DNA from: Roseivirga seohaensis
GTDB lineage: Bacteria > Bacteroidota > Bacteroidia > Cytophagales > Cyclobacteriaceae
Length of the DNA stretch: 64,000 bases
Assembly (NCBI RefSeq): GCF_001592945.1
Contig: NZ_LRPB01000049.1
Location: 124,001 to 188,000 of the forward strand
Reading direction: 5' to 3'
In this document: positions 44,517 to 54,107 of the stretch, one piece after another
Numbering within the stretch: the first letter of the stretch is position 1
How the letters are laid out: every line of letters begins with the position of its first letter
Made by a program: the position numbers and the translations under genes
The notes under the pieces: generated by a model
Told to the model about the DNA's origin: nothing
Seen by the model: the letters and a program-made list of their open reading frames with translations, nothing else
The model's database searches: none

Positions 44517-45377
44517 ATGAAAACGATAAATCTAAATATTAAGAATATGGTATGCCCAAGATGTATTCTGGTCATACAGAATGAACTTCAAGAACTTGGA
44601 GCCACCGTTTCAATGATTCAGCTCGGACATGCTACCATACAAATTCCCGCCACCTTAACGAGAGATACCATTGCATCCAGATTAAAGACGTACGGATTTG
44701 AATTACTCGAAGACAAAGAGAAGATTCTGTTGGAGCAGATTAAGCTCGGAATCCAACACTATATAGAACTACTGGAAAGTTCTAATAAAGAAGTAATGTT
44801 GTCTGATTTTCTGGCACATGAAATTGGTAAAAATTACAACTCTCTCAGCAAACTTTTTTCAAAGGCTGAGGGACTTACTATAGAGACCTACTATATAAAT
44901 AAACGCATAGACAGGGTAAAGGAACTGGTGCAATATGATGAACTGAACCTGAGTGAAATTGGCGAAAAACTTGGATACAGTTCGGTACATTATCTGTCCA
45001 GCCAATTCAAGCGGGTTACCGGCCTTTCAGTATCTGATTATAAAGAAGTGATAAAAGATGAGAACCGCTACTACCGGAACTTAACCGAAGCGCTGGATGA
45101 CCTTAGGGAAAAAGGCTATACCTACAACTTCAATAGGAAGGAAGATTGTCTTGAATGTAAGGACCTGTGCACCAGTTTTCAAATTGAAGATTTAAACGTT
45201 TCAGAATTCTATCGTTTTGCAGAAAACGAAGACCCAACAGGCAAGTCTGTTATTTATGGTATAGAAACAAAAGATGGCCTTAAAGGACTGCTCATTGACA
45301 ATAGCAATCTCCAGAACAAGGCATTGTTTAAAAAGCTTTCTAACAAGTTGAAAGAAGCGTCTAATGCTAAGAAATAA
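44517..45377 (+). CDS. HMA-AraC regulator with extra C-terminal domain
   Basis: The 286-residue protein has an HMA-type domain (NMVCPRC, C13 and C16) and an AraC DNA-binding domain (about 95-180, LNLSEIGEKLGYSSVHYLSSQFKR). A C-terminal extension of about 100 residues contains CLECKDLC (C211, C214, C218). That extension is homologous to the small protein at 43493-43807. It is a paralogue of the regulator at 10154. The extra cysteines could form a second metal-sensing site. Likely target genes are the surrounding cytochrome, SHOCT and stress genes; that is inference. Confidence 0.82.
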   Translation: MKTINLNIKNMVCPRCILVIQNELQELGATVSMIQLGHATIQIPATLTRDTIASRLKTYGFELLEDKEKILLEQIKLGIQHYIELLESSNKEVMLSDFLAHEIGKNYNSLSKLFSKAEGLTIETYYINKRIDRVKELVQYDELNLSEIGEKLGYSSVHYLSSQFKRVTGLSVSDYKEVIKDENRYYRNLTEALDDLREKGYTYNFNRKEDCLECKDLCTSFQIEDLNVSEFYRFAENEDPTGKSVIYGIETKDGLKGLLIDNSNLQNKALFKKLSNKLKEASNAKK

Positions 45378-45390
45378 GGGTTGATATAAA

Positions 45391-45417
45391 CAAAATATCA
45401 TACATCAAAGACAAAAT
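45391..45417 (+). repeat. Copy 2 of a 27-bp intergenic repeat
   Basis: This is the second copy of the repeat at 40875-40901, with 16 identical bases followed by 8 of 11 matching. It lies 109 bp upstream of the SHOCT gene, directly after the HMA-AraC regulator. Confidence 0.5.
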
Positions 45418-45526
45418 TTCAAAAATAAAAGACCCGGTATCGGTTTAAATTTGAGTAGTAATATAAATCGTTGACAGGATATTATGGAGGAGCCCATTTT
45501 CACCTGTCATATTAAATCATAAAATC

Positions 45527-45742
45527 ATGCATTTATACGAAGGACATTTTTGGGGCATGCACTTTATCTGGTGGATCATCTGGCTCGTTTTTCTCTTTTG
45601 GATCTTCCTTACCCCTTGGGACGTACCTGGCCAGAAAACCAGAAAAGAATCCCCTTTGGAAATTCTTAAAAAGAGACTGGCCTCAGGGGAGATCGATCCT
45701 CAGGAATTTGAAGAAAGGAAAAAGTTGCTGGAAAGAAAATAA
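45527..45742 (+). CDS. SHOCT-domain small membrane protein
   Basis: The 71-residue protein has a Trp-rich membrane segment (HFIWWIIWLVFLFWIFLTPW) followed by a SHOCT domain (PLEILKKRLASGEIDPQEFEERKKLL). SHOCT domains mediate oligomerisation or membrane organisation. It is often found near copper genes. Function here is unknown. Confidence 0.8.
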   Translation: MHLYEGHFWGMHFIWWIIWLVFLFWIFLTPWDVPGQKTRKESPLEILKKRLASGEIDPQEFEERKKLLERK

Positions 45743-45750
45743 ACAAGCCT

Positions 45751-46002
45751 TTAAATTACTTTGATGTGAACACTTCAGGAAGCGCTTTGGCTGGTTTTGC
45801 AGTTGCCCAAGATAGTGTATTGGCCGATTGGATCAGCCGCGAAATTACCCAAAGCCCGGACCTCATGTTGATGACCGTACATCACTTTATGCCGGTGATC
45901 AAGGAACAGGGCCACTTAGGCGATGTCTTTTGCTAACATGCCTTGACGCAACCCGCCACCATGTGCAAAAAAATGAAAGAAGGAGAAAACGGGTGCCATT
46001 AA
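45751..46002 (+). pseudogene. Broken open frame, probably a decayed small exported or metal-binding protein
   Basis: One frame reads LNYFDVNTSGSALAGFAVAQ ... VIKEQGHLGDVFC, then a TAA (45934-45936), then continues in the same frame as HALTQPATMCKKMKEGENGCH to a stop. The amino acid composition looks coding, no good start is seen, and the tail CKKMKEGENGCH resembles endings of small metal-binding proteins. I interpret it as a pseudogene with an internal stop; a short functional peptide is less likely. Confidence 0.45.
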
Positions 46003-46018
46003 AAACTAGAAAGTAAGC

Positions 46019-46852
46019 ATGAAAAATATATTAGTCCCTACCGATTTTTCAGATACTGCCAACCGGGCTTCCGAAATAGCCATTTCCATTGCGGAAAAGG
46101 CACATGCGGAAATTCACTTTCTGCATTTACAGGTAACTCCTCTGGAATGGGTAAAATTGGACAAGCAAAAGGAGAAACGTTACCCCCACATCCTGAAACA
46201 AATCGGGCATGCCCGGGGAGAATTACACAAATGGGTGAAAAAGGCTGAAGAAAGAGGTCTTGTCGCTAAAGACTTTCTGGTGTTTGACGTATCTCGGGAT
46301 GAAATACTCAAGCACATCCCCCACCATCACCACGACTTTGTGATAATGGGTTCAAACGGAGCCTCCGGAGTCAAAGAACTGTTGATAGGATCTAATGCCC
46401 AAAAGATTTTACGACATACCACAGTGCCCGTGATCATTGTAAAAGAACGGTCTGCGTGGCCCATGCAGAACATAGTTTTTGCCTCCAGTTTTGAAGAAGA
46501 TGTACAAGCTGCTTTTCATACTGTGGTAAAGTTTGCTGATCTCAGTGAAGCCAATATTCATTTGCTTAACGTGAATGTACCCACCGCTTTTGAGGAGACT
46601 GAAAAAAGCATTGAAAAAATGAAGGCTTTTCACAAATCTTGTCCCCGTAAGGGCACATGTACACTTAATATTTACAATGCTCTTAATGAAGAAAGCGGGA
46701 TACTCAGTTTTGCAAAGTCTGTCAATGCCGATTTGATTGCAATGATCACGCATGGTAGAACCGGCTTTTTAAATCTGGCAGGGAAAAGTATTGCTGAGAG
46801 TGTGGCAAACCATTCCGAAACATCTTTACTGAGCTTAAACCTCAAGGAGTAG
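46019..46852 (+). CDS. Tandem universal stress protein (UspA)
   Basis: The 277-residue protein has two Usp domains. The first ends with the ATP-binding motif GSNGASGVKELLIGSNAQKIL (about 118-140). The second has a related but shortened THGRTGFLNLAGKSIAESV near 250. Usp proteins bind ATP and help survival under stress. Placement between metal genes and energy genes fits a stress regulon. Confidence 0.9.
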   Translation: MKNILVPTDFSDTANRASEIAISIAEKAHAEIHFLHLQVTPLEWVKLDKQKEKRYPHILKQIGHARGELHKWVKKAEERGLVAKDFLVFDVSRDEILKHIPHHHHDFVIMGSNGASGVKELLIGSNAQKILRHTTVPVIIVKERSAWPMQNIVFASSFEEDVQAAFHTVVKFADLSEANIHLLNVNVPTAFEETEKSIEKMKAFHKSCPRKGTCTLNIYNALNEESGILSFAKSVNADLIAMITHGRTGFLNLAGKSIAESVANHSETSLLSLNLKE

Positions 46853-46899
46853 GTAAAATAAAATGGGCAGAGCTTTTTTAATCGTTAAACTATAGGACT

Positions 46900-47139
46900 A
46901 TGAAAAATCACATGTTATGGATGCTGGTAGGATGCTTGAGCATTTTCCTGCTCCTCTTCCTCTTACCTGTTTTCGGCTTCAACGACAGTAATTCCCTCTT
47001 TATTTTCCTGGTTGTTTTCTTCCTCGGCCACCTCTTTATGATGGGCAGGCACGGAAGCCATTCGGAACATAACGACCATAGACTTGAACGAGACAATCAA
47101 TCCCAAAACAAAAAAGATCATGCAACACATCAGCATTAA
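46900..47139 (+). CDS. DUF2933-like small membrane protein
   Basis: The 79-residue protein has two hydrophobic segments (LWMLVGCLSIFLLLFLLPVF and SLFIFLVVFFLGHLFMM) and a His-rich tail (HGSHSEHNDHRLERDNQ ... HATHQH). This pattern matches DUF2933-type proteins found in copper islands. The histidine tail may bind metal. Its 3' end overlaps the next gene's start by 20 bp. Confidence 0.75.
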   Translation: MKNHMLWMLVGCLSIFLLLFLLPVFGFNDSNSLFIFLVVFFLGHLFMMGRHGSHSEHNDHRLERDNQSQNKKDHATHQH

Positions 47140-47401
47140 AAAATTTGCCTTCGCCTGGGGCGTGGCGAGCCTTGTGTTATATCTGGGCTGTATTATCCTT
47201 ATGAGTACCGTAGGTCATGAAGGTACTGTGTTGTTTTTCAACAGCCTCCTCCACGGCCTGGACACCAGCACCATCATCCGCATGGACGTACCCCTGAGCG
47301 AAGCCCTTATCGGCTTGGTTGAAACATTCATTTTAGGCTGGCTCTTTGGGGCATTGATCGCCTCCGTTTACAATTTTTCCTTTAATAAGAAATACAATTA
47401 A
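47120..47401 (+). CDS. DUF5676-type membrane protein
   Basis: The about 93-residue product starts MQHISIKKFAFAWGVASLVLYLGC and contains NSLLHGLDTSTIIR and IGLVETFILGWLFGALIASVYN, matching DUF5676. The ATG at 47120 is chosen over an upstream start because the family begins near this point. Two to three membrane segments; function unknown. Confidence 0.8.
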   Translation: MQHISIKKFAFAWGVASLVLYLGCIILMSTVGHEGTVLFFNSLLHGLDTSTIIRMDVPLSEALIGLVETFILGWLFGALIASVYNFSFNKKYN

Positions 47402-47424
47402 ACTACTGTGATATTCTGCTGCCA

Positions 47425-48753
47425 ATGATTGATCACTGCGATATAGGGGAAAAAGTTTGTCTTCCTTCGGCAGATGCCCCCCGCATAGTGATTATCGGAG
47501 GTGGTTTTGCAGGGCTTGCCCTGGCAAAAGCTTTAAAAAAGACAAAAGCGCAGGTGGTATTGGTAGACAGGCATAATTTCCATCAATTTCAACCCCTCTT
47601 GTATCAGGTGGCCACCAGTGGGTTGGAGCCGGATAGCATCGTTTTTCCCTTTCGCAAACAAATCAGTGACAACAGAAACACTATATTCCGCTATGCCACG
47701 GTAGAGCAAATAAACGCAGATCAAAACCGGGTATTAACGGATAAAGGGGTAATTGACTATGACTACCTGGTGATAGCAACCGGCACAAAAACCAATTTCT
47801 TCGGTCTGTCTGATATCGAAAATGGGGGGCTGGGGATGAAGAGTATCCAGGATGCTTTAAACATTCGGCACATGATGATCCAGAACCTGGAACAGGCCGC
47901 GATCACCTGCGATGAACATGAAAAAGACCTTCTGACCAATTTTATCATTGTGGGAGGCGGCCCTGCCGGGGTGGAAATGGCAGGAGCTTTGGCAGAATTC
48001 AAAAAATACGTACTGCCTGGAGATTATCCTGAATATTCCTCTGAAATAATGGATATCTATTTATTGGAAGCCGGTGATCAACTACTGGCCTCCATGTCGG
48101 ATAAAGCTTCCGAAAAAGCACTGGAATACCTGACACAGCTTGGTGTGAATGTGATACTGAACGAAGCCGTAGCGCACTATGATGGCTCAATGGTCTCTAC
48201 AAACTCCGGAAACAAACTATATGCAAAAAACCTGATCTGGACAGCCGGTGTTACGGGCAGTTTTCCCAAAGGAATAGATAAAGAAAGCGTGGTTCGTGGC
48301 AACAGGCTCCGGGTAGATCATACCCTGCGGGTGAAAGGCTACCCCAATATTTTTGCCATTGGAGACATTGCTGCGATGATCACTGAAAAAACTCCCAAAG
48401 GGTATCCGCAAGTGGCTCAGGTAGCTATGCAGCAAGGCAAATACCTGGGTAAAGTAATCCGCAATAAAATAGCCGGCAAAGAGCCCACTCAACCATTTGA
48501 ATACCGGGATAAAGGCTCACTGGCCACCATTGGCAAACGAAGGGCCGTAGCCGACCTGGGCAAGTTCAGGTTTGGTGGATATATAGCCTGGATGCTATGG
48601 TCTGTAGTTCACCTGTTTTCCATTAGTGGTTTCCGAAACAAGTTGATGGTAGCCCTGAACTGGGTTTGGAATTATTTCACCTATGACAAAGGCAACCGGT
48701 TGATTATACGGGATTATAAGAAGAAGGCCATGGAAAATGAGGGTTCCAAATGA
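47425..48753 (+). CDS. Type II NADH dehydrogenase-like FAD/NAD(P)-dependent oxidoreductase
   Basis: The 442-residue protein has two Rossmann motifs: IVIIGGGFAGLALAKAL (FAD) and FIIVGGGPAGVEMAGALAE (NADH). The FAD-contact segment is FAIGDIAAMI, and a C-terminal membrane-binding region is rich in aromatic residues. This is the NDH-2 layout, which moves electrons from NADH to quinone without proton pumping. It overlaps nhaA by 4 bp, suggesting coordinated control of redox and pH or sodium homeostasis. Confidence 0.9.
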   Translation: MIDHCDIGEKVCLPSADAPRIVIIGGGFAGLALAKALKKTKAQVVLVDRHNFHQFQPLLYQVATSGLEPDSIVFPFRKQISDNRNTIFRYATVEQINADQNRVLTDKGVIDYDYLVIATGTKTNFFGLSDIENGGLGMKSIQDALNIRHMMIQNLEQAAITCDEHEKDLLTNFIIVGGGPAGVEMAGALAEFKKYVLPGDYPEYSSEIMDIYLLEAGDQLLASMSDKASEKALEYLTQLGVNVILNEAVAHYDGSMVSTNSGNKLYAKNLIWTAGVTGSFPKGIDKESVVRGNRLRVDHTLRVKGYPNIFAIGDIAAMITEKTPKGYPQVAQVAMQQGKYLGKVIRNKIAGKEPTQPFEYRDKGSLATIGKRRAVADLGKFRFGGYIAWMLWSVVHLFSISGFRNKLMVALNWVWNYFTYDKGNRLIIRDYKKKAMENEGSK

Positions 48754-50078
48754 TAGGCAAACTCAATACTACCCTGAACAACCTCTTTAAAAATCAATCT
48801 GCTTCCGGCATTGCGATTTTTTTGGCAGTTCTGGCCGCCATGATCTGGGCCAACTCTCTCTTTCAGGGAGCATATCAGGATTTCATTCATACCGAAATAT
48901 CCATAGGCGTTGGTCAGTTCTCCCTATCCGAGTCTTTACTGATCTGGGTAAATGATGGCTTAATGGCCATCTTCTTTCTACAGGTAGGCCTGGAGTTGAA
49001 AAGAGAAATCATAGGCGGAAAACTATCTTCTTTCAGAAAAGCCATTTTACCTATCGGAGCCGCTGTTGGTGGCATGGTCGTTCCGGCTCTGATCTACCTC
49101 GTTTTCAATTTAAATGCTCCCACAGAACAAGGCTGGGGTATCCCCATGGCCACAGATATTGCCTTTGCCATCGGAGTACTTTCTTTATTGGGAGATCGCG
49201 TACCGGCAGGACTTAAAGTGTTTTTAGTGGCACTCGCCATAGTGGATGATCTGGGTGCAGTACTCATCATTGCTGTTTTCTATACTTCCGGTATTTCGTA
49301 TGTGGATCTACTTCACGGTTTACTGTTCGTTCTGGTATTGGCAGGTGCTAATTATATTGGAATTCGAAAAGCATGGTTTTATGCCCTTATCGGGGTCGGA
49401 GGGGTTTGGCTCGCATTTTTCTTCTCAGGAGTACACCCTACCATCGCAGGTATTCTCACCGCTTTTGCCATTCCGGGTCGTGTAAAAATCAAGGAAGAAG
49501 ACTATCTGAAAAACCTTCAATATCTTCATTTGCAGTTCATAGAGACGAAAGCGATCAGCGGCAGCTTTATTTCAGAAGAACAACTCGGTATTCTGGAAGA
49601 GATCAAACAAAAATCCGATGATGCCGAAACACCCCTGCAAAAAATAGAACATCATCTGGCGCCCATTGTGGGCTTTTTTATTCTGCCGCTATTTGCCCTG
49701 GTCAATACCGGAATTCACATTCACGGCAATATGTTGGAAATTTTGAGTCATCCGGTAAGCATGGGGATCACTTTTGGCCTTTTGGTGGGGAAATTCACCG
49801 GTATTTTGGGAGTCAGCTGGCTTTTAGTCAAGCTTAAGCTGGCAGAGTTGCAGCAAGGCATTTCCTGGAGGCATCTTTCCGGAGTAGCCGTTATAGCCGG
49901 TATCGGTTTTACCATGTCGCTGTTCATCACGGAACTCGCCTTTCAAAAAGAGGAGTATAGGTTCATTGCCAAGCTGGCCATTTTGTTTGCTTCAGTACTT
50001 GCCGGGCTCATTGGGGTAATTATTCTCCGTCAATCCGGGCAGACAAATCCGGTTAATAGCAGCTTGGGCACTAATTAA
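48750..50078 (+). CDS. nhaA: Na+/H+ antiporter NhaA
   Basis: The 442-residue protein has the NhaA pattern, with PMATDIAFAIGVLSLLG (membrane aspartate) and ALAIVDDLGAVLIIA (the essential Asp pair). Later helices include GIGFTMSLFITELAF. It exchanges sodium for protons and controls pH. It is translationally coupled to NDH-2. Confidence 0.93.
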   Translation: MIGKLNTTLNNLFKNQSASGIAIFLAVLAAMIWANSLFQGAYQDFIHTEISIGVGQFSLSESLLIWVNDGLMAIFFLQVGLELKREIIGGKLSSFRKAILPIGAAVGGMVVPALIYLVFNLNAPTEQGWGIPMATDIAFAIGVLSLLGDRVPAGLKVFLVALAIVDDLGAVLIIAVFYTSGISYVDLLHGLLFVLVLAGANYIGIRKAWFYALIGVGGVWLAFFFSGVHPTIAGILTAFAIPGRVKIKEEDYLKNLQYLHLQFIETKAISGSFISEEQLGILEEIKQKSDDAETPLQKIEHHLAPIVGFFILPLFALVNTGIHIHGNMLEILSHPVSMGITFGLLVGKFTGILGVSWLLVKLKLAELQQGISWRHLSGVAVIAGIGFTMSLFITELAFQKEEYRFIAKLAILFASVLAGLIGVIILRQSGQTNPVNSSLGTN

Positions 50079-50089
50079 AAGATAGGATA

Positions 50090-50647
50090 ATGACCACTAA
50101 ACTAAACTCAGGTAATTTCTTAAAGCAACTGCTGCTCAGGATGCGTCCAGCCCTTCTGTTGGTGGGCATCGTGGCCATTGCCTATGTCTATCTCATGCAG
50201 TTCGTAGATCATGCGCTAAGCTGGGTGCCTTATCTCGTTATCTTTCTGGCCTTTATCAAGACCGGTTACTTTACCTTTTTTACCTTCAGGCAGGTCAATA
50301 AATCCATCAAGCAATGTCATTCCTTTGGGCAACTTCTCTGGATCTTCGGGCTGCTCGTCATGCTCATTATTTTCTCCTATGCGGCAGATTTCACTTGTCT
50401 GGTTGCTGCCGACACCTCCTCTTTTCTCGGATTTAAGGCATTTGATGGTTTCAGCTACTTCGAGTATTTATTCGAAACATTTTATTTCAGTGTGGTCACC
50501 TTTGCGGCCATCGGTTATGGAGATATCGTGCCTGTGACTACCCCCGCCAAAATTTTAGTGATGATGGAGATCGGTCAAAGTTTCGTATTGGTCGTATTCG
50601 GCTTATCAAACATAAATAATATTCATACCTCAATTAAAACTCAATAA
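50090..50647 (+). CDS. Potassium-channel-like ion channel
   Basis: The 185-residue protein has several N-terminal membrane segments and a pore region FAAIGYGDIVPVTTPAKILV with a GYGD selectivity filter. It should form a tetrameric potassium channel. No regulatory RCK domain is present. It lies 11 bp after nhaA and 4 bp before the GAPDH gene. Confidence 0.88.
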   Translation: MTTKLNSGNFLKQLLLRMRPALLLVGIVAIAYVYLMQFVDHALSWVPYLVIFLAFIKTGYFTFFTFRQVNKSIKQCHSFGQLLWIFGLLVMLIIFSYAADFTCLVAADTSSFLGFKAFDGFSYFEYLFETFYFSVVTFAAIGYGDIVPVTTPAKILVMMEIGQSFVLVVFGLSNINNIHTSIKTQ

Positions 50648-50651
50648 CAAC

Positions 50652-51668
50652 ATGAAAAAGAAAATAGCACTTATTGGATATGGCGTAATCGGCAAAAGAG
50701 TGGCCGATGCCATTGCGCTGCAAAACGATATGGTACTCAGTGGAGTTTGTGATGTGATCAGCGACTGGCGCATCCAAGCTGCTGTAGATAAAGGATATTT
50801 GGTATATGCCGCTACCAAAGAAGCTGCACTCCAAATGGAGCAGGCGGGAATCCCGGTAGTCGGTAATATGCAAGACCTGCTGGATATGGCAGACCTGGTG
50901 GTAGATTGTACGCCCAAGAAGATAGCCGCACAAAATGTAGAAACCTATAAAGAGCGGGGAATAAAATTTATCCTGCAAGGGGGCGAAAAACACAAAACCA
51001 CCGGTCACTCTTTTAGTGCAGAAAATAATTATGCTTCTGCCCTGAACCGGGACAGCACACGGGTGGTCTCCTGCAACACTACCTCCATTTTGCGTACGCT
51101 TACCGCGCTTAAAAAAGCAGATCTGTTGCAAAGTGCCCGGGGCACACTGTTGCGCAGGGCAACCGACCCATGGGAGAGCCATTTGGGCGGGATCATGAAT
51201 ACCCTGGTTCCTGAAAGAGATATTCCCAGCCACCAGGGGCCGGATGCACAGAGTGTAGATCCCGAACTGGACGTAGTAACCATGGCCGTAAAGGTGCCGG
51301 AAACGCTGAGCCACCTGCACTATTGGAATGTGCGGCTAAGCCGTAAAACCACTAAGGAAGAAGTGCTGGAAGCCTTTCGTTCATCCACGCGCATTACTTT
51401 CATTAATTATTCGGATGGCCTCGTTTCCAACAATACGGTAAAGGAAAAATACCTCGATATGGGCCGCCCTTGGGGCGATATGTACGAAGTGGCCCTTTGG
51501 CAGGATATGCTGAAAGTGCAGGACGATGAGTTGTTTTACGCCTACTTGGTGGACAATCAGGCCATCGTAATTCCGGAGACCATTGATGCCATTAGGGCAC
51601 TTACGGGAATTGAGACCGATGCCCATAAATCCATTTCCAAAACCAATGAAAGTTTGGGGATTCATTAA
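50652..51668 (+). CDS. Type II (archaeal-type) glyceraldehyde-3-phosphate dehydrogenase
   Basis: The 338-residue protein has the NAD(P) fold at the start ([17 protein letters not shown]) and the archaeal-type active-site segment SCNTTSILR. Other archaeal-GAPDH landmarks include [12 protein letters not shown] and LQGGEKHK. This is not the usual bacterial GapA. Type II enzymes occur in archaea and a few bacteria. It is followed by an archaeal-type class I aldolase gene, so the two may serve one pathway, perhaps under anaerobic or stress conditions. Confidence 0.92.
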   Translation: MKKKIALIGYGVIGKRVADAIALQNDMVLSGVCDVISDWRIQAAVDKGYLVYAATKEAALQMEQAGIPVVGNMQDLLDMADLVVDCTPKKIAAQNVETYKERGIKFILQGGEKHKTTGHSFSAENNYASALNRDSTRVVSCNTTSILRTLTALKKADLLQSARGTLLRRATDPWESHLGGIMNTLVPERDIPSHQGPDAQSVDPELDVVTMAVKVPETLSHLHYWNVRLSRKTTKEEVLEAFRSSTRITFINYSDGLVSNNTVKEKYLDMGRPWGDMYEVALWQDMLKVQDDELFYAYLVDNQAIVIPETIDAIRALTGIETDAHKSISKTNESLGIH

Positions 51669-51679
51669 TTCGTATTAAA

Positions 51680-52741
51680 ATGAAAACAGATATAAATATC
51701 ACAGATCTATTAGAAGAAAAAGCATCCTTCTACCTGGATCACGTATGTGAAAAAATAACAAAGGATGAATTGCAAACTCCAGGCAAAAATAGTCTTGACA
51801 AGGTATTTGCAAATAGCAACAGGAATCCACAAGTGCTGCGGAGTCTCTCACAGTTGTACAACCACGGGAATCTTGGTGGCACAGGTTACTTGAGTATTCT
51901 GCCCGTGGACCAAGGGGTTGAGCATAGCGCGGCTTTTTCTTTCTATAAAAATCCAGTTTATTTTGATCCCGAAAACATCATAAAACTTGCCCTGGAAGCC
52001 GGCTGCAATGCAGTGGCTTCCACCTTTGGTGTGCTGGGATTAAATGCTGGGAAGTATGCTCACAAAATCCCCTTTATCGTTAAGATCAACCACAACGAAC
52101 TGCTTACCTATCCCAACAAATATGACCAAACATTATTTGGAAAAGTAAAAAATGCCTGGGATATGGGAGCCGTTGCCGTGGGAGCCACCATCTATTTTGG
52201 TTCCGAAGAAAGCGACAGGCAGCTTAAAGAAATAGCTGAAGCCTTTGAAGAAGCCCACAATTTGGGAATGGCGACCATCCTGTGGTGTTATCTGCGCAAT
52301 GAAGCTTTTAAGACAGAGAAAGGAGATTATCACGCAGCGGCAGATTTAACAGGGCAGGCCAATCATTTGGGTGTGACCATCCAGGCAGACATCATTAAGC
52401 AAAAATTGCCGACAAACAACTTTGGTTTTAAGGATATAGGTTTTGGCAAATATGACGATGCAATGTATGAAGCGTTAACCACAGACCATCCCATTGACTT
52501 GTGCAGGTTGCAAGTGGCCAATTGCTATATGGGTAAAATAGGGTTGATCAATTCCGGGGGTGGTTCAAAAGGTGAGTCCGACTTGGTTGACGCGATAACG
52601 ACAGCAGTTATCAATAAGAGAGCCGGAGGTACAGGATTGATAATGGGAAGAAAAGCTTTTCAACGCCCGTTTAAGGAAGGGGTTGAATTAATTAATGCGG
52701 TGCAGTGTGTCTATCTCCAAAATAAAATAGGGCTTGCCTAA
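51680..52741 (+). CDS. fbaB: Class I fructose-bisphosphate aldolase, FbaB/DhnA type
   Basis: The 353-residue enzyme has the DhnA-type pattern [37 protein letters not shown] and DIIKQKLP. Lysines in the barrel are candidate Schiff-base residues. It cleaves fructose 1,6-bisphosphate without a metal ion. It lies 11 bp after the type II GAPDH gene. Its archaeal-type neighbour supports an alternative glycolytic unit. Confidence 0.9.
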   Translation: MKTDINITDLLEEKASFYLDHVCEKITKDELQTPGKNSLDKVFANSNRNPQVLRSLSQLYNHGNLGGTGYLSILPVDQGVEHSAAFSFYKNPVYFDPENIIKLALEAGCNAVASTFGVLGLNAGKYAHKIPFIVKINHNELLTYPNKYDQTLFGKVKNAWDMGAVAVGATIYFGSEESDRQLKEIAEAFEEAHNLGMATILWCYLRNEAFKTEKGDYHAAADLTGQANHLGVTIQADIIKQKLPTNNFGFKDIGFGKYDDAMYEALTTDHPIDLCRLQVANCYMGKIGLINSGGGSKGESDLVDAITTAVINKRAGGTGLIMGRKAFQRPFKEGVELINAVQCVYLQNKIGLA

Positions 52742-52751
52742 TAATTAAAAT

Positions 52752-54107
52752 ATGTTTAGCACAGAAATTAAGTCTTTAAAATCACTGAATACCTACCTGC
52801 AAAAGCTGGTAGAAAACCGGCTGTGGCTAAAGGTGATCATTGCCCTGTTTTTGGGAGTAGGCCTTGGTCTTTTGCTCAGCCCCCAAAATGGCTGGTTGAC
52901 CAAGAGTACAGCCGATATTTTGGGCAACTGGCTCGCCCTGCCGGGTATACTGTTCCTAAAGCTGGTGCAGATGATCATGATCCCCCTTATTGTGGCTTCC
53001 ATTATCACCGGCATTGCCAGCAACGATAAGGAAAACCTGAAGAAGCTGGGAGGCGGTGTGCTTCTTTATTTTGTGGGTACCACCACCATTTCCGTAACCA
53101 TAGGCGTGGTACTGGCCACACTTTTCAAATCGGGCAGCTACCTGCACCGGCAAGCGGTAGCCGAACATGCCAATGAACTGGCCGGAGCTGTTCAGGGAGG
53201 CGCGGAGCTTTCCTTTGGTATCAACAGCATACCCAGAGCTATCTCCAACCTGCTGCCTGAAAACCCGCTGGCGGCTATGGTCAGTGGCGAAATGCTCAGC
53301 ATCGTTATATTTACCATTATCATAGGTGTGGCAGTACTGGCCTTGCCAGATAATTTACTGCGTCCGGTAAAACTGCTCCTCAGTGCCATTCAGGAAATTT
53401 GTATGACAGTCGTAAAGTGGGCTATGAAACTGGTACCTCTGGCCGTATTTGGCCTGATGGCACAACTTACCTCAAGTGTGGGGCTAAGTTCGTTGGCCGG
53501 ATTGGGGTATTACGTGCTGGTGGTATTAGGCGGATTATTAGTACTGGTGGGCGTTTACCTTACATTGGTAGCCGTTTTAGGCAAAAGCAATCCCTTTCAC
53601 TTTCTGCGTAAAATCAGGGATGTACAACTACTTGCCTTTTCTACTACCAGCTCGGCAGCCGTAATGCCACTTTCACTTAAAACAGCGGAAGAAGAGCTAA
53701 AAGTAGACAAATCCATCAGTAACTTTATTATCCCCATTGGAGCCACGGTCAATATGGATGGTACTGCCCTCTACCAAACGGTTACCACCCTCTTTATTGC
53801 TCAGGCTTACGGTTTGGAAATGAGCCTGCTCAACATTATTGCAGTGGTCATTACCATTGTGGCTGCCTCCATTGGTACCCCGGCCATTCCAGGCGGTGGA
53901 GTGGTCATTTTGGCCTCGGTGCTCAGCAGTGTAGGCATTCCTGCCGAAGGCATCATCATCATTATTGGTGTAGAGCGCTTGCTGGGCATGTTCCGCACAG
54001 CCGTAAACGTAACCGGAGACCTAACCGCCTGTATGGTATTTAACCGCTGGTACGGTAAAAAACCGGCCATTGCACCCCATTCTAATTTTAAAGCAGCAAC
54101 ACAATGA
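52752..54107 (+). CDS. Dicarboxylate/amino acid:cation symporter (DAACS family)
   Basis: The 451-residue protein has about eight membrane helices. DAACS motifs are the Ser-rich loop FSTTSSAAVMPLSLK, GATVNMDGTALYQTV, and the hairpin AIPGGGVVILASVL. It imports C4-dicarboxylates, glutamate or aspartate with sodium or protons. The stop overlaps the next start (ATGA). Confidence 0.92.
   Translation: MFSTEIKSLKSLNTYLQKLVENRLWLKVIIALFLGVGLGLLLSPQNGWLTKSTADILGNWLALPGILFLKLVQMIMIPLIVASIITGIASNDKENLKKLGGGVLLYFVGTTTISVTIGVVLATLFKSGSYLHRQAVAEHANELAGAVQGGAELSFGINSIPRAISNLLPENPLAAMVSGEMLSIVIFTIIIGVAVLALPDNLLRPVKLLLSAIQEICMTVVKWAMKLVPLAVFGLMAQLTSSVGLSSLAGLGYYVLVVLGGLLVLVGVYLTLVAVLGKSNPFHFLRKIRDVQLLAFSTTSSAAVMPLSLKTAEEELKVDKSISNFIIPIGATVNMDGTALYQTVTTLFIAQAYGLEMSLLNIIAVVITIVAASIGTPAIPGGGVVILASVLSSVGIPAEGIIIIIGVERLLGMFRTAVNVTGDLTACMVFNRWYGKKPAIAPHSNFKAATQ

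Noticed and set aside
45828-46016. 62-residue open frame before the universal stress protein gene
   Set aside because: Overlaps the more coding-like interrupted frame at 45751-46002 and has no recognisable features.
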